Shown here piece by piece: positions 32,881-42,489 of a stretch of DNA of 64,000 bases. Every line of letters begins with the position of its first letter. Position 1 is the first letter of the stretch. A program made the position numbers and the translations under genes. Source of the stretch: Desmodus rotundus (lineage: Eukaryota; Chordata; Mammalia; Chiroptera; Phyllostomidae); assembly GCF_022682495.2 (NCBI RefSeq), contig NC_071391.1:125841896-125905895 (forward strand), written 5' to 3'. The notes under the pieces were generated by a model. It was not told the origin of the DNA and searched no databases. It saw only the letters and a list, made by a program, of their open reading frames with translations.

Positions 32881-33579
32881 ATGGCCCAAATGACAGAACA
32901 CTTCAAAGCTCCAGAAAAAATACAACTAAGCGAGGAAGAGATAGCCAACCTATCGGATGCACAGTTCAAAGCACTGGTTATCAATATGCTCACAGACTTG
33001 GTTGAATCTATTCGAAAAACAGATGAAAAAATGAAGCCTATGCTAAGAGAAACAAAGGAAAATGTACAGGGAACCAATAGTGATGAGAAGGAAACTGGGA
33101 CTCAAATCAATGGTGTGGACCAGAAGGAAGAAACAAACATCCAACCAGAAAAGAATGAAGAAACAAGAACTTGGAAAAATGAGGAGAGGCTTAGGAACCT
33201 CCCGGACGCCTTGAAACGTTCCCACATCCGAATTATAGGGGTGCCAGAAGGAGAAGAGGAAGAACAAAAAATTGAAAACTTATTTGAACAAATAATGAAG
33301 GAGAACTTCCCTAATCTGGCAAAGGAAATAGACTTCCGGGAAGTCCAGGAAGCTCAGAGAGTCCCAAAGAAGCTGGACCCAAGGAGGAACACACCAAGGC
33401 ACATCATAATTACATTACCCAAGATTAAACGCAAGGACCTACATCCAAGATTACTGTATCCAGCAAAGCTATCACTTAGAATGGAAGGGAAGATAAAGTG
33501 CTTCTCAGATAAGGTCAAGTTAGAGAAGCTCATCATCACCAAGCCCTTATTATATGAAATGTTAAAGGGAGTTACCTAA
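32881..33579 (+). CDS. L1 ORF1p-like protein, short form (ORF1-only element)
   Basis: An intact 232-residue frame beginning at a true ATG directly after the A tract. L1 ORF1p is a trimeric RNA-binding chaperone that packages L1 RNA in cytoplasmic particles. Residues about 10-60 are a charged amphipathic N-terminal part and 61-105 a Glu/Lys/Asn-rich linker; the long heptad coiled coil of normal L1 ORF1p is largely missing. An RRM-like domain follows (about 112-183) with IRIIGVPEGEE at 116-126, QEAQRVPKKLDPRRNTPRHI (156-175) and IITLP. The C-terminal domain is shortened: residues after KIKRKD (186) jump to YPAKLS (193-198) and end LLYEMLKGV. Compared with the older copy in this window, about 46 codons are absent in frame. 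Length is 232 against about 340 in typical mammalian ORF1p. RNA-binding competence is uncertain; the protein may be non-functional although the frame is open. Confidence 0.65.
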   Translation: MAQMTEHFKAPEKIQLSEEEIANLSDAQFKALVINMLTDLVESIRKTDEKMKPMLRETKENVQGTNSDEKETGTQINGVDQKEETNIQPEKNEETRTWKNEERLRNLPDALKRSHIRIIGVPEGEEEEQKIENLFEQIMKENFPNLAKEIDFREVQEAQRVPKKLDPRRNTPRHIIITLPKIKRKDLHPRLLYPAKLSLRMEGKIKCFSDKVKLEKLIITKPLLYEMLKGVT

Positions 33580-33850
33580 GAAAAAGAAGATCAAAAATTG
33601 GAACAGTAAAAATGACAGCAAACTCACAGTTATTAACGGCCACACATAAAACAAAAACGAGAGCAAACTAGGCAAACAACTAGAACATGAGGGTTGTCAT
33701 TAAGGGAGTGGGAGGGGGAGAGAGGGGGAAAGGTACAGAGAATAAGTAGCATAGATGATAGGTGGAAAATAGACAGGGGGAGGGTAAAAATAGTGTAGGA
33801 AATGTAGAAGCCAAAGAACTTATAAGTATGACCTATGGACATGAACTATA

Positions 33851-33904
33851 GGGGGGGAATGTGGGAGGGAGGGGGGTGGGCAGGATGGAGTGGAGTGGGG
33901 GGGG
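33851..33904 (+). repeat. G-rich polypurine tract in the element 3' UTR
   Basis: Several runs of 3 to 8 G separated by short A/T spacers, sufficient in sequence for G-quadruplex formation. L1 3' UTRs of many mammals carry such tracts. Confidence 0.75.
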
Positions 33905-33957
33905 AAATGGGACAACTGTAATAGCATAATCAATAAATATATTTAAAAAAAAAAAAA

Positions 33958-33973
33958 GAAACAATCACTGCAG
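33958..33973 (+). repeat. 3' target-site duplication of the ORF1-only L1 derivative
   Basis: Identical to 32105-32120 and directly after the poly(A) tail. Confidence 0.95.
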
Positions 33974-34209
33974 CTCTAGATATTAACTTTTGATAAATGC
34001 AGATTCTACCATTTTTCTATCTGGAAAGGTTTTGTATTCATTTATTTAAGTCCTGGCATAAATTTGAATCATATATTCCTTTTCCAATGTGCCTGGAATT
34101 AACACTTTTTATTATTAAAAATCATCTTTTTTTTCTATAAAAGTAATGCATGTTAATTTGCTAAAAACCCAGAGAAGCAGAGAGAAAACATAAAGAATGC
34201 CATAGCCAC

Positions 34210-34680
34210 ACCGCCTGCACATTTAGTGACAACCACTTGTTGAGCAGGATTAGTTAGGCAGGGTGCTAAGCATGCCACGTGCATTTTTAACTTAACCTTC
34301 ACAATTCTATAAAATAGGCAATTATTTATTTTTAATATTACTTGTTTATTTTCAGAGAGGGGAAGGGAAGGAAAGAGAGGGAGAGAAACATCATTGAGAA
34401 AGAGAAACATCAGTTGGTTGCCTCTTGCGCGCCCCTGCTGGGGGCCTGGCCCAGAACCCAGGCACAAGCCTTGACTGGGAATCAAACTGGCGACTTTCTA
34501 GTTCGCAGGCCATGCCCAATCCACTGAGCCACACCAGTCAGGGCTAAAATAGGTAATTATTTAAATCTCCATCTAACAGTTGTTTCAATACAGCCTCAAA
34601 GAGGCCAGGTGTGCTGCGTAAGTCTACAAAGCCAATAAGGGGCAGGGCAGGGATTTGCACCCAGGTCTCTCAACTTGGAC
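34210..34680 (-). repeat. MIR SINE, minus strand, split by a Ves SINE
   Basis: Left part GTTGAGCAGGATTAGTTAGG, GGGTGCTAAGCATGCC and TTAACTTAACCTTCACAATTC; right part CAAAGAGGCCAGGTGTGC and GGGCAGGGATTTGCACCCAGG. Together one antisense MIR interrupted at 34328-34545. Confidence 0.78.
34328..34545 (-). mobile_element. Ves-type SINE, minus strand, nested in MIR
   Basis: The complement of the GCCCTGACTGGTGTGGCTCAG head is at the right edge, and the B-box complement is GGGAATCAAAC. An internal repeat GAGAAACATCATTGAGAAAGA / GAGAAACATCAG is a small local duplication. A 17-bp duplication AAAATAGG(C/T)AATTATTT at 34311-34327 and 34546-34562 has one mismatch. Confidence 0.92.
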
Positions 34681-35484
34681 TACGAGGTTTTACTCCTTCA
34701 TTAAGAATTTCAGGCAATAAGCGGGGTATTTGGGGGTTGGGGAGCTCTTCCCAGGGCCCAGAAATCTCAATCTTTCAGCAGCAGCCTAGCACTCTTGGGC
34801 TCCCTGCCTGGCTGGCCATCCCTGGCCACACCCACCTGCCCACAGGTGCAGGCTTCTGCATTTGCTCCATCTTTACCAGCTGCAGTAGCAATATATTTGC
34901 ATGTGGCCCCATGGGGGCTACTACAGAGCATGGACACAACTCTCACTGGCAGGACTGACCTTGGTCAAATCATTTGGAGTCCCCATCTCTTGTGGGAACA
35001 ATAGCAATCAGTTTTTCCTGTGGTTCTAAAAGAGGGTATACAAGACCACCAGATAGTTCAAATGCCACATAACAGATAGGTACTGAGATGAATAAGGGCA
35101 AGAGTAATTCGTGTAGAATGTGTCCACAATGTTCAAAGGACATTCGATGACTTGAGATTATGAGAACACGTGCAGGCAGACCAGTCAATACTAAAGGTGT
35201 CTTAGTCATGAAACAGAAACAGGCAAATGCATATCGATCAGCGAATTTACCTGACATGCAAATCCAGAGGAGGTAGGTCGACCTGACACTGGATGGGGGT
35301 AGGTTGCTGGAACCCTGAGGGTGAGACTGAGACTGGGCTGCAGTCAGGAGGGCCTGAGAACAGAATCCTCACTTCTCGTCTGAATGGTGGGACCCTTCCT
35401 AGAAGAGGGTAAATTCCATGATCCTGGTCTGTCTGTAATCTGGGAGATACACCCTAGGCTTTGTCCTTTAAACTCCAGAATAAA
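34681..35484. other. Unassigned interval
   Basis: No gene or repeat is recognised. Confidence 0.4.
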
Positions 35485-35800
35485 AAGAATGTGCGGAAAA
35501 TGAAGGCAGTCAGGCTCCCTCACCCGGATGTCCGGGCAACCACGACTTAGCAGTGTTCCTCTAACCTTGAGTATGGGCCCGCATGCGCACAACCAAGCTC
35601 TGTTATATAATAGTTTGGCACCCTGCCGGCTCTGTGTGCATTTAGTATATAACGGAGTTGGGACTTCCCCCAGCACGACTCGCAGCTTGTGGGGCGTGTG
35701 GATCACCCCACCCTGGAATAAAGGCATGTCAGACATCCGGACGGCTCCACAAATTTTCTTCCATCTGCCCAAATCCCGTGTGAACCTGCCCGACCTTGAC
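35485..35800 (+). mobile_element. LTR-like sequence, unclassified
   Basis: The segment has TATATAATAG at 35604 and AGTATATAACGG at 35645 (two TATA-like boxes), CpG-containing sequence between, and GGAATAAAGG at 35715 like a poly(A) signal 65 bp after the second box. The CCGGATGTCCGGG palindrome lies at 35523. This arrangement resembles a retroviral LTR promoter and R region. No internal ERV genes, borders or duplication were found, so it could be another promoter-like element. Confidence 0.35.
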
Positions 35801-36497
35801 CAGCTGCAAAACAGAGATAAACTAAGAAATAAGAGGAAAGGGTAGGCCAAGACTTAAGTGCTCAAAACCCAGGGTGTGAGTCCTGCCAATCTCTGCACTT
35901 GAACCTGGTCAGCCCAACCAGCCCAGAGCGCTCAAATCAAGCCACTCGCTGGTCAGCCTCATGGCTTTCTTGGTCGTGTGCCCTGTGGTTGTAAACTGCC
36001 AGCTTCTGCATCAGGAAGAAGAAAGTACTGTATTTCTTCTGGGTTTCAGCAGGCTCTTGAAATAATGCTGTTTCTGTTTCAGGTGATGATACCCTGAAAT
36101 GACCTGCCTATCCCTGCAGCTTCTCATCACCCAAGTCAATAATTAATTGACCAACTAACTGTCTTGGAGACACCACTGGAGACCCAGTGGTGTGTTGGGA
36201 CAATGAGGATACCCAGGGGTCCAGACCCTCTCCCTGTCCCAGAGGGGTTTAGCATCCAGGTGGTATTTGAGTCACCGTGAAGCTCACCACAGGCACAGGA
36301 GAAAAACAGTACAGGAAATGCCTGCCTCAGTGTCAGCTTGAACAAAATATCACCCCTGATGACATTTGCCTGTGTCTGGAAATGTTTACACAGGGATTGC
36401 ACGGTATGGAGCATTGTACCACATAAATTTGCCCTTGCAAGTTGTATCGTCCTTGCACATTTCCAAGGGCTGAGAAAGGGAAAGTGAGGAACATCAA
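35801..36497. other. Unassigned interval
   Basis: No gene or repeat is recognised. Confidence 0.4.
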
Positions 36498-36645
36498 TGA
36501 GTTCCTACTGTGGGTAAACACTGTGCCAGCAGCTTTACAGGGGTAATTTCATCCTCAAAACCACCTGGTGGGAAGTATCATTATCCCCACTCTGCAGTGG
36601 GGAGGTTGCAGCTCTGAGGGGCGCTAAAGTGCTGTGGCTGAGAGG
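36498..36645 (-). repeat. MIR SINE fragment, minus strand
   Basis: GAGTTCCTACTGTGGGTAAAC, CTCAAAACCACCTGGTGGG and CATTATCCCCACTCTGC, then GGAGGTTGCAGC: antisense MIR. Confidence 0.72.
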
Positions 36646-36890
36646 CCTGGAGCTGACAGCGCGGGCCCGTGAGAGAGTGGGAGCAGGCAACTAAGGCAGC
36701 AAGGCAGGGTTCAGCTCCTGGAGGACCTTGGGTGCTGGCTAACGGGCCAAACTTTCTCCTGGAAGCCACAGGCGGCCACCAAAGGACAGCAGTGAAAGTC
36801 ACGTGATCAGAGCTGCAGGAAAGCTCTCTGGCAGCTGTTTCGGGGCTGGTGGGGATGAAAGAGAAGGATTACAGATTAAGACCAGAAAAG
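36646..36890 (-). repeat. L2 LINE fragment, minus strand
   Basis: GAGGACCTTGGGTGCTGGC, AGTGAAAGTCACGTGATCAG and AAGCTCTCTGGCAGCTG correspond to the antisense L2 block around 'gtgacatgatctgac...atcactctggctgctg'. Confidence 0.6.
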
Positions 36891-37006
36891 AGGGCTCTGG
36901 AAGGGCAAATCTGATGTCATCCTCCTGCCCACCCCACCCCACCCCACAATAATGGTCTCTGGATTCAAATAAATTATTTTAATGACCCAATTTAAAATTT
37001 TAGCCA

Positions 37007-37235
37007 TGTCCTAGCTGGTGTGGCTCAGTGGGTTGAGCACCGGCCTTTGAACTGAAAGGTCACTGGTTAGATTCCCAATCAGAGCACATGCCTGGGCCCC
37101 CAGTTGGGGGCGTGCAAGAAGCAACCAATCCATGTTTCTCCCTCACAGGGATGTTTCTCTCCCCCTCTCCCTTTCCCTTCCCCTCTCTCTACAAATAAAA
37201 AATAAAATAAAATCTTTAAAAATAAACAAATAAAT
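37007..37235 (+). mobile_element. Ves-type SINE with target-site duplication
   Basis: Head TCCTAGCTGGTGTGGCTCAG, B box GGTTAGATTCCC, a short middle CCCCCAGTTGGGGGCG and an extra TTTCTCCCTCACAGGGATG insertion. Tail of AATAAA units. AAATTTTAGCCA flanks it at 36995-37006 and 37236-37247 with no mismatch. Confidence 0.92.
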
Positions 37236-37349
37236 AAATTTTAGCCACAGGTCAGTGGATCCTATAATAGTTGGGATAATCAAAATTGGCTAAGACGAGT
37301 CTGCTGGGGAGCAGGTTGTGCTGTGGCCAACAGCCAGGTAGGTGGCTGC

Positions 37350-37500
37350 GACCCCTTCAGATCATCATTCACACTCTCTGATCCTCTTTCCCTCGTCTGT
37401 AAAATAGATTCCATCATCCCTCTCTTGTGTGACTATGCAATTAGAGTATTCAAAGTACCTAGCACATCACTGGTGCTCAGGAAGTGCCAGCTAGTGTCAT
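37350..37500 (+). repeat. MIR SINE fragment
   Basis: CTCTCTGATCCTCTTTCCCTC, GTCTGTAAAATAGATTCC, AAGTACCTAGCACATCACTGG and TGCTCAGGAAGTGCCAGC: sense MIR. Confidence 0.75.
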
Positions 37501-38009
37501 CCCTTGCACCTGGTTGCTTTGCTGTGACGGCTGCCCCTCGCCCGGCTCTTCCCTGTGGAACAACAGTGTCTTCTAGTGGCTAAATGGGGCATGACAACTC
37601 TGACAGGGGCGGGTCCTGCCCCACCCCACATCCTGCAGGGTGGAAGTTGCCTTCCTCCTACACAGTCAGAGCTGACTACCATCCAGACCCACCCAGAACT
37701 CACCTCTCAGGATAGCCCGAGCCCCACTCCGGTCAGTTGGCGACAGGCTCCATCATCCCCCTTACTGGAGGACCTCAAACTCAGTGGGCTCTAAACCTTC
37801 AGCTAGGAAGAAGACACAGTCTTGAGTAGCCTGGGGACAGTTTGCTAGACACAGTCATGACCTCCAGCTCCTCCCACCTCACCCCCAAGAATAGTGTGAG
37901 TTGAAAAGGAAATGCCAGCTGCATAGCCAGGCAGCCCTCAGCAAAGCAAGGAAGGAAGCCATTCAACAACCATGTGCAGGCCACCACCCAGGCCCCCGGG
38001 CCCAGGATA

Positions 38010-38170
38010 GGGGCAGATACCTGGGGCAGATACCCTGGCCAGCCCAGACAAAGCCCTGCCCTCAGGGAGCTGGCTGTTTAGTGGGAAAAGGACATTAACC
38101 GGTCACCAGATACACAATTTTAGACTGTAGCGAAACATGAAGGAAAGGTTGAGAGTACTGAAGACACCCA
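38010..38170 (-). repeat. L2 LINE fragment, minus strand
   Basis: CAAAGCCCTGCCCTCAGGGAGC, then TGGCTGTTTAGTGGG: the antisense L2 terminus ('ccctgccctcatggagcttacattctagtggg'). Confidence 0.6.
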
Positions 38171-38429
38171 GGACAAGATAACGTGAGCCCTTGGGTGTTC
38201 CCGTGAGCCTTACAAGCACTATGCTGGTTCGTGCTGCCCCTGGGCTCTGTGTACATCCATTTAAATGTTCGCTGCTTTCGGAGGTGGGCCAGTGCGGCTC
38301 TAGGCTGTCTTCCCCTCCAGCAGGTAGACAGGAGTCAGGGAAGTCACCCAAGGATGAAGGTCAGGGAAGCCACTAAAGAATGAATAAGCATCAATAAGCA
38401 CTGGCTTAAAAAAAAGCATTTCTAAAAGC

Positions 38430-38600
38430 ATGTTCGAAGGTCCTGAGGTGGGATCCCATGGGGAATCTTTGGCTCATAGTACTTAAACCTGGTGGAGGTA
38501 ACACAAGAGCAATAGGCAGTGGCCAGGTTGTTAGGTCCTGGGAGCCATAATCAGGAGTGTGGCCTTGATCCTAAGAACAGTGGGAGGCTACATTCAGTGC
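38430..38600 (-). repeat. L2 LINE fragment, minus strand (probable)
   Basis: AGGTTGTTAGGTCCTGGGAGCC, CTTGATCCTAAGAACAGTGGG and AGGCTACATTCAG parallel the L2 antisense 'tgtagggccttgtaggcc...attctaagtgcgatgggaagcc'. Confidence 0.45.
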
Positions 38601-39124
38601 TCCCACCTCCCTGCACCACCCCCTTGTTGCTTCCCTCCTCCCCTTCCTGCCCAGGGTGCCTCCATCCAGTAGCATCCTATCAAATTGTAGCATTTTCTAG
38701 GCTGTTTTTCCATCCTCCCAGCGGCATCCTATCAAATTGTGTCTGAGATTTATTGCCCTTCCTTTTCTCTCTGTCCACAGTAAAATCCTGTTAAATAAAA
38801 TCTGCCATTCAAAGTCATACTCCCACTTCTAAGCTGCAAGGATTGCTTGCCCTAGGTGCCCAGCTCTGTGCCAGCCTGGGCCTGAGGATGGAAGAGAAAA
38901 TGTGATCCTTCCTCACCCCTAAGGAGCTTTTCATCTCATCCTGAAGCCAGAGACTGGCTCTCAGCTGGCTGTACTACTCCAGTCTGAGCCCTATCAATGA
39001 AACACAAAAATGCTCCCTCTCTTTCTGAACATTCAGGTCCTCATACAGGAATTAGTCCAACAGCCAGTCAGACCACTAGACCAGGGGTCCAAAAACCTAG
39101 GTTGGTAACATGGCCCTGCAGTGT
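38601..39124. other. Unassigned; contains a 17-bp direct repeat
   Basis: GCATCCTATCAAATTGT occurs at 38672-38688 and 38724-38740. No gene is recognised. Confidence 0.5.
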
Positions 39125-39250
39125 CTAAAACTGTGTCCTTAAACAAATTTCTGGACTTCTCCGGGTTTGATTTTTGATTAACAAACTGGGTTAACAAGAT
39201 TTTCTCTGCCTACCTTTCAGAGGGTTTATGAGGATCAACAGAGGCCCTGA
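39125..39250 (+). repeat. MIR SINE fragment (probable)
   Basis: CTGTGTCCTTAAACAAATTTC, CTTCTCCGGGTTTG, then CTGCCTACCTTTCAGAGGG and TTATGAGGATCAAC: sense MIR. Confidence 0.55.
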
Positions 39251-39679
39251 AGTGGTCCCAGATGAGGGTCCTGAGACTGGTGCCATGCACGGGGACGTTT
39301 TCATCAGCCCGCAGTGAAATGGGGGAAGTGAAAACAATGAAAGGAGACTTTCACAAAGGCAGATTTATTCACTTAAAGGACTGGCCTTTATTTTGAGATT
39401 GTGTCCTTCTTTGCATTGAAATTGCATTTACTTTTTTACTTATTTATTTTATAAAATGATGTTGAAAAGATTTTTAAAAAATGCTTTTACTTGACAAAGT
39501 GAAAAGCTAAGTACTCAATCTCGGGGGGCCTTACTGCCTGGGGAAACCCAGATCCTCCTAAGTGAAGCAGGAGGCCCTCGGCCAACCCCCGCTGGTACTC
39601 TCACTATTCTCCTCCATGGCCCCACCTGCTGGACTCCCGGCCACACCCAGTGCCTTTGGGGATGGGCTTTTCACTGGCA

Positions 39680-39895
39680 CTAAAAGCGCAGATTCTGGAA
39701 TCAAACTTGTAGGACTTACATACCGGCTATGCCACTTTCTAGCTGCATATGAGCTTATGCTCTCTTGCGCTTGAGTTTCCATGTTGATAATATGTGTGTA
39801 TTAATATTAATAGTGAAGAGTAAATGTAAGGCACGTAGAACAGCACGGGACACATGTGGACACTCAATGAATGAGAGCCACGATCATTACATTAT
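39680..39895 (+). repeat. MIR SINE
   Basis: GCAGATTCTGGAATCAAAC, TATGCCACTTTCTAGCTGC, GAGTTTCCATGTTGATAATATG, AAGGCACGTAGAACAGCACG and ACTCAATGAATGAGAGCC: an almost full-length sense MIR. Confidence 0.85.
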
Positions 39896-40893
39896 CTCTC
39901 CTCCCAGCCCCAGCTCACTGGGTCGCAGCTGCCAAGTCTTAAGCTATATGCCCTCTGCTTCTTGTTTCTCAAAACTTCAAGGCTTTTCCAGAGCTGCCTT
40001 TAGGGGACAAGAAGCCAGTGGTTTCTCCTGGAAAGTTCTTGGGATGGAAAATATATAGGGCTGTTCCTAATAAACAGGAAGAAGAAGGATTTTTTTTTTG
40101 TTCTTGATTTTCAAGTTTATTTTGTAGTAAAATCAGTCCTTCAAAATATAAATATACTCACACAGTTCAAAGGTAAGTATTTGCCAGTACAATAACTTTT
40201 TTATTGTGCAATTTAAAATTGTATTCAGTATCTTTATAAACTAGGTTTCTTTCAGACTTTGTATTCTATTCAATATCACTGGGCTTTTCTTTTTCATCTA
40301 AAAATCTGCCTACTGAACCCACGCAAACGTGCCTGGGATGAGAGGCAATGAGTTTATGACTAGTCATTGTTAGGGAGAAAGGGGAGGGCGTACAAATGGG
40401 GAGAGTTCAGAAAGATCTTTAAGTGTATCTGATATTCTTTTTAATGAAGATCTCTTTGCCTCCAGTTCAGAAATCTTCCACCATTAAAAGATGTTGCATG
40501 CTAACATCTAAATGGAACGAGGTGCCCTGGATTGGACCTTGGAACACAAAAAGGACATTAGTAGAAAAACTGGTGAAATCCAAATAGAGCCTGGAATTGA
40601 GTAAATAGTAAAATAATTAAATGAATAAATGTCCTCCTCCTAAATTATAAATTTTATTATTATGTGTCATTACAATTTATATCAGAGTTGGTGATATAAA
40701 ATGAATTGTACAAATAAAAATATTATTTTGTCAAAAAAGTAAAAATAAAAATCTGCCCATTGACTTGCAAATGAGGAATTGCTTCCAGGTTCTGAACAAT
40801 CATTTGCCAAAGCTAAGCCTGGAAGTGAACTTGGAAGCTTAGAACCTAGAAGAAGCACCTATTTGACAGAGGCCAGTTGTTTTAGTTTGTTTG
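39896..40893. other. Unassigned, AT-rich in the centre
   Basis: No gene or named repeat. A T-run lies at 40089-40097 and AT-rich DNA at 40600-40750. Confidence 0.4.
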
Positions 40894-41099
40894 CTTTAAA
40901 GATTTATTTATTTACTTTTAGAGAGAGGGGAAGGAAAGCAGAAAGACAGGGAGAGAAACATCAATGTGTGGTTGCCTCTCACACGCCCCTTGCTGAGGAC
41001 CTTCCTGCAACCCAGGCATGTGCCCTGACTGGGAATCAAACCAGCGACCCTTTGGTTCCCAGGCCAGCACTAAATCCACTGAGCCACACCAGCCAGGAC
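40894..41099 (-). mobile_element. Ves-type SINE, minus strand
   Basis: Complement of the TCCTGGCTGGTGTGGCTCAG head at the right edge, B-box complement GGGAATCAAACC, ATCAATGTGTGGTTGCC and the GAGAGAGGGGAAGGAAAGC purine stretch. Duplication not clear. Confidence 0.9.
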
Positions 41100-42489
41100 T
41101 GTTTATTTTAAAAAAAGAAAAGAGAAGAAAAAAGTTCAGTGTTCCTTTCTCAGGACACGGACTCACACCCCTTCCACTCATGCAGATATGTTTGCTGAGA
41201 TGACGTGATGGCATCTGTCTCTCTGGGAAGTGCCCCTGCCTTGACGGCTTTCGTTCCCACAAGAGAGAACTCACAGCGGCCCACTAGGTTGGGGTCAGCC
41301 CATCCAGACTGTAGCATGAGAAGACGAGGTGCATAGTCCTGGGCTTCTGGCACAAGCTGAAAAATGCCAGCTAGTTCCCAACAGCAAGCTCCTGGGGGCC
41401 TGCAACCAATCCCATCTAGAGAAGCGGGCAGGGGAAATGTCCTTTTGTTCTTGCTTTCAGCTTATGGCATCTAACGTAACTGGAAGTGGCCAGTTTGTAA
41501 GTGAGGAGTTTCCATATTTCTTTTATATTATGAAGATATGAAAAATGAGCATCTTAGTTTTTGTGCGATAGACTCTACATTTTTGTCCCTAAGAGCCCTA
41601 CAAAGCATGCAGAGGGTTTTGCCTGTCAGGGTTGCTTTCATCCCCATCTGGCTCCCTTCATCTGTGGCTCCCCAGCTTCTAACCCCTCCCCTCACTGCTG
41701 CACCCCCAGCCTGGTGGCCAGATGGCTCAGTCAGGCCCTCAATGTCCCCAAGAAAAAGATAAAACAAGTTTAGCCGAACATTATAAGTAACAGTCTTGAG
41801 ACAAACCCTGATTGGACAGCTCTTCCCACCTGGAATCTTCCGACAGTCTCCTCATAATCAAATGCTACCCATAAAGTTAAGCCCACCTGAAGAGCCCCCC
41901 AAAGAGTGAGCCCCAACCTCCCTGAAGCACATATCCCCCTCCCTCGTAGCTCCTCCGGAATGCCATGCTCTGCGAGTTAGCCGAGTTAGCCGGCTTGCAG
42001 AACAGAAGGCTCTCCAGCTTGTTCGACAGCACAGAGCAGGCCTCCTCGATCCCTGGTTCCTTCCCGATTCCAGCAGGAAATTGTTATGCAGTTATTGAAG
42101 GAGGGAACAAATGAGCAGACGTCTGCATTTGTACAACTCCCTCCCCTCTCAGTTTACCCACATTATCTCACTCTGTTTTCCCTGCACCCTGACTGAACTA
42201 TAAAACTGAGCCAAGTGCCATGACCCACACAGGGAGGGGACACGTGACTCTGGCCTCCCCAGTTACAGGCCCTAATAGCTGAGCTAACTGGGCCTGGAGC
42301 ACGGAAGTGCGGTGTTCAAGCTGCCTACACGTCTTTATTGCTCTCCAGGAGTTGAGATAGTAGCCAGTTGAATTAATTATTAGATTGAAATAATTCCTTG
42401 TCCCCCAGGTTACTCCTTTACTCTCTCTGACCCTGACAGGGAAGCAGCTTTCAAGAGCCGCAAACCAGGCAGTGGGACTTCAACTGAAC
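41100..42489. other. Unassigned, with a possible MIR trace near 42125-42300
   Basis: Most of the interval is unrecognised. TCAGTTTACCCACATTATCTC and AACTATAAAACTGAGCC look like a decayed antisense MIR. A small tandem GAGTTAGCC pair lies at about 41977-41993. Confidence 0.4.

Larger units (their letters stand above)
32121..33957 (+). mobile_element. ORF1-only L1 derivative (HAL1-like), full length
   Basis: A 1.84-kb complete insertion between identical 16-bp duplications. Order: a 5' start with YY1-type motif, a 0.74-kb GC-rich 5' UTR, 21 adenines, an intact 232-codon ORF1 (32881-33579), a short link holding an ATG at 33612 that resembles the start of L1 ORF2, a G-rich 3' UTR, and the terminus TAATAGCATAATCAATAAA with a poly(A) tail. 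No reverse transcriptase or endonuclease is present. This is the architecture of 'half-L1' (HAL1) elements described in several mammals, which keep ORF1 and rely on L1 ORF2p in trans. The same junctions occur in the older copy at 43750-46344, so the structure belongs to a family and is not a private deletion. The intact duplication and frame suggest a comparatively recent insertion. Confidence 0.9.

Noticed and set aside
32787..33267. Minus-strand frames opposite the ORF1-only element
   Set aside because: Shadows of the sense ORF1; no independent support.
35344..35850. 168-codon minus-strand frame over the LTR-like segment
   Set aside because: Overlaps a plus-strand frame in the same promoter-like DNA; no retroviral or host protein motif was recognised.
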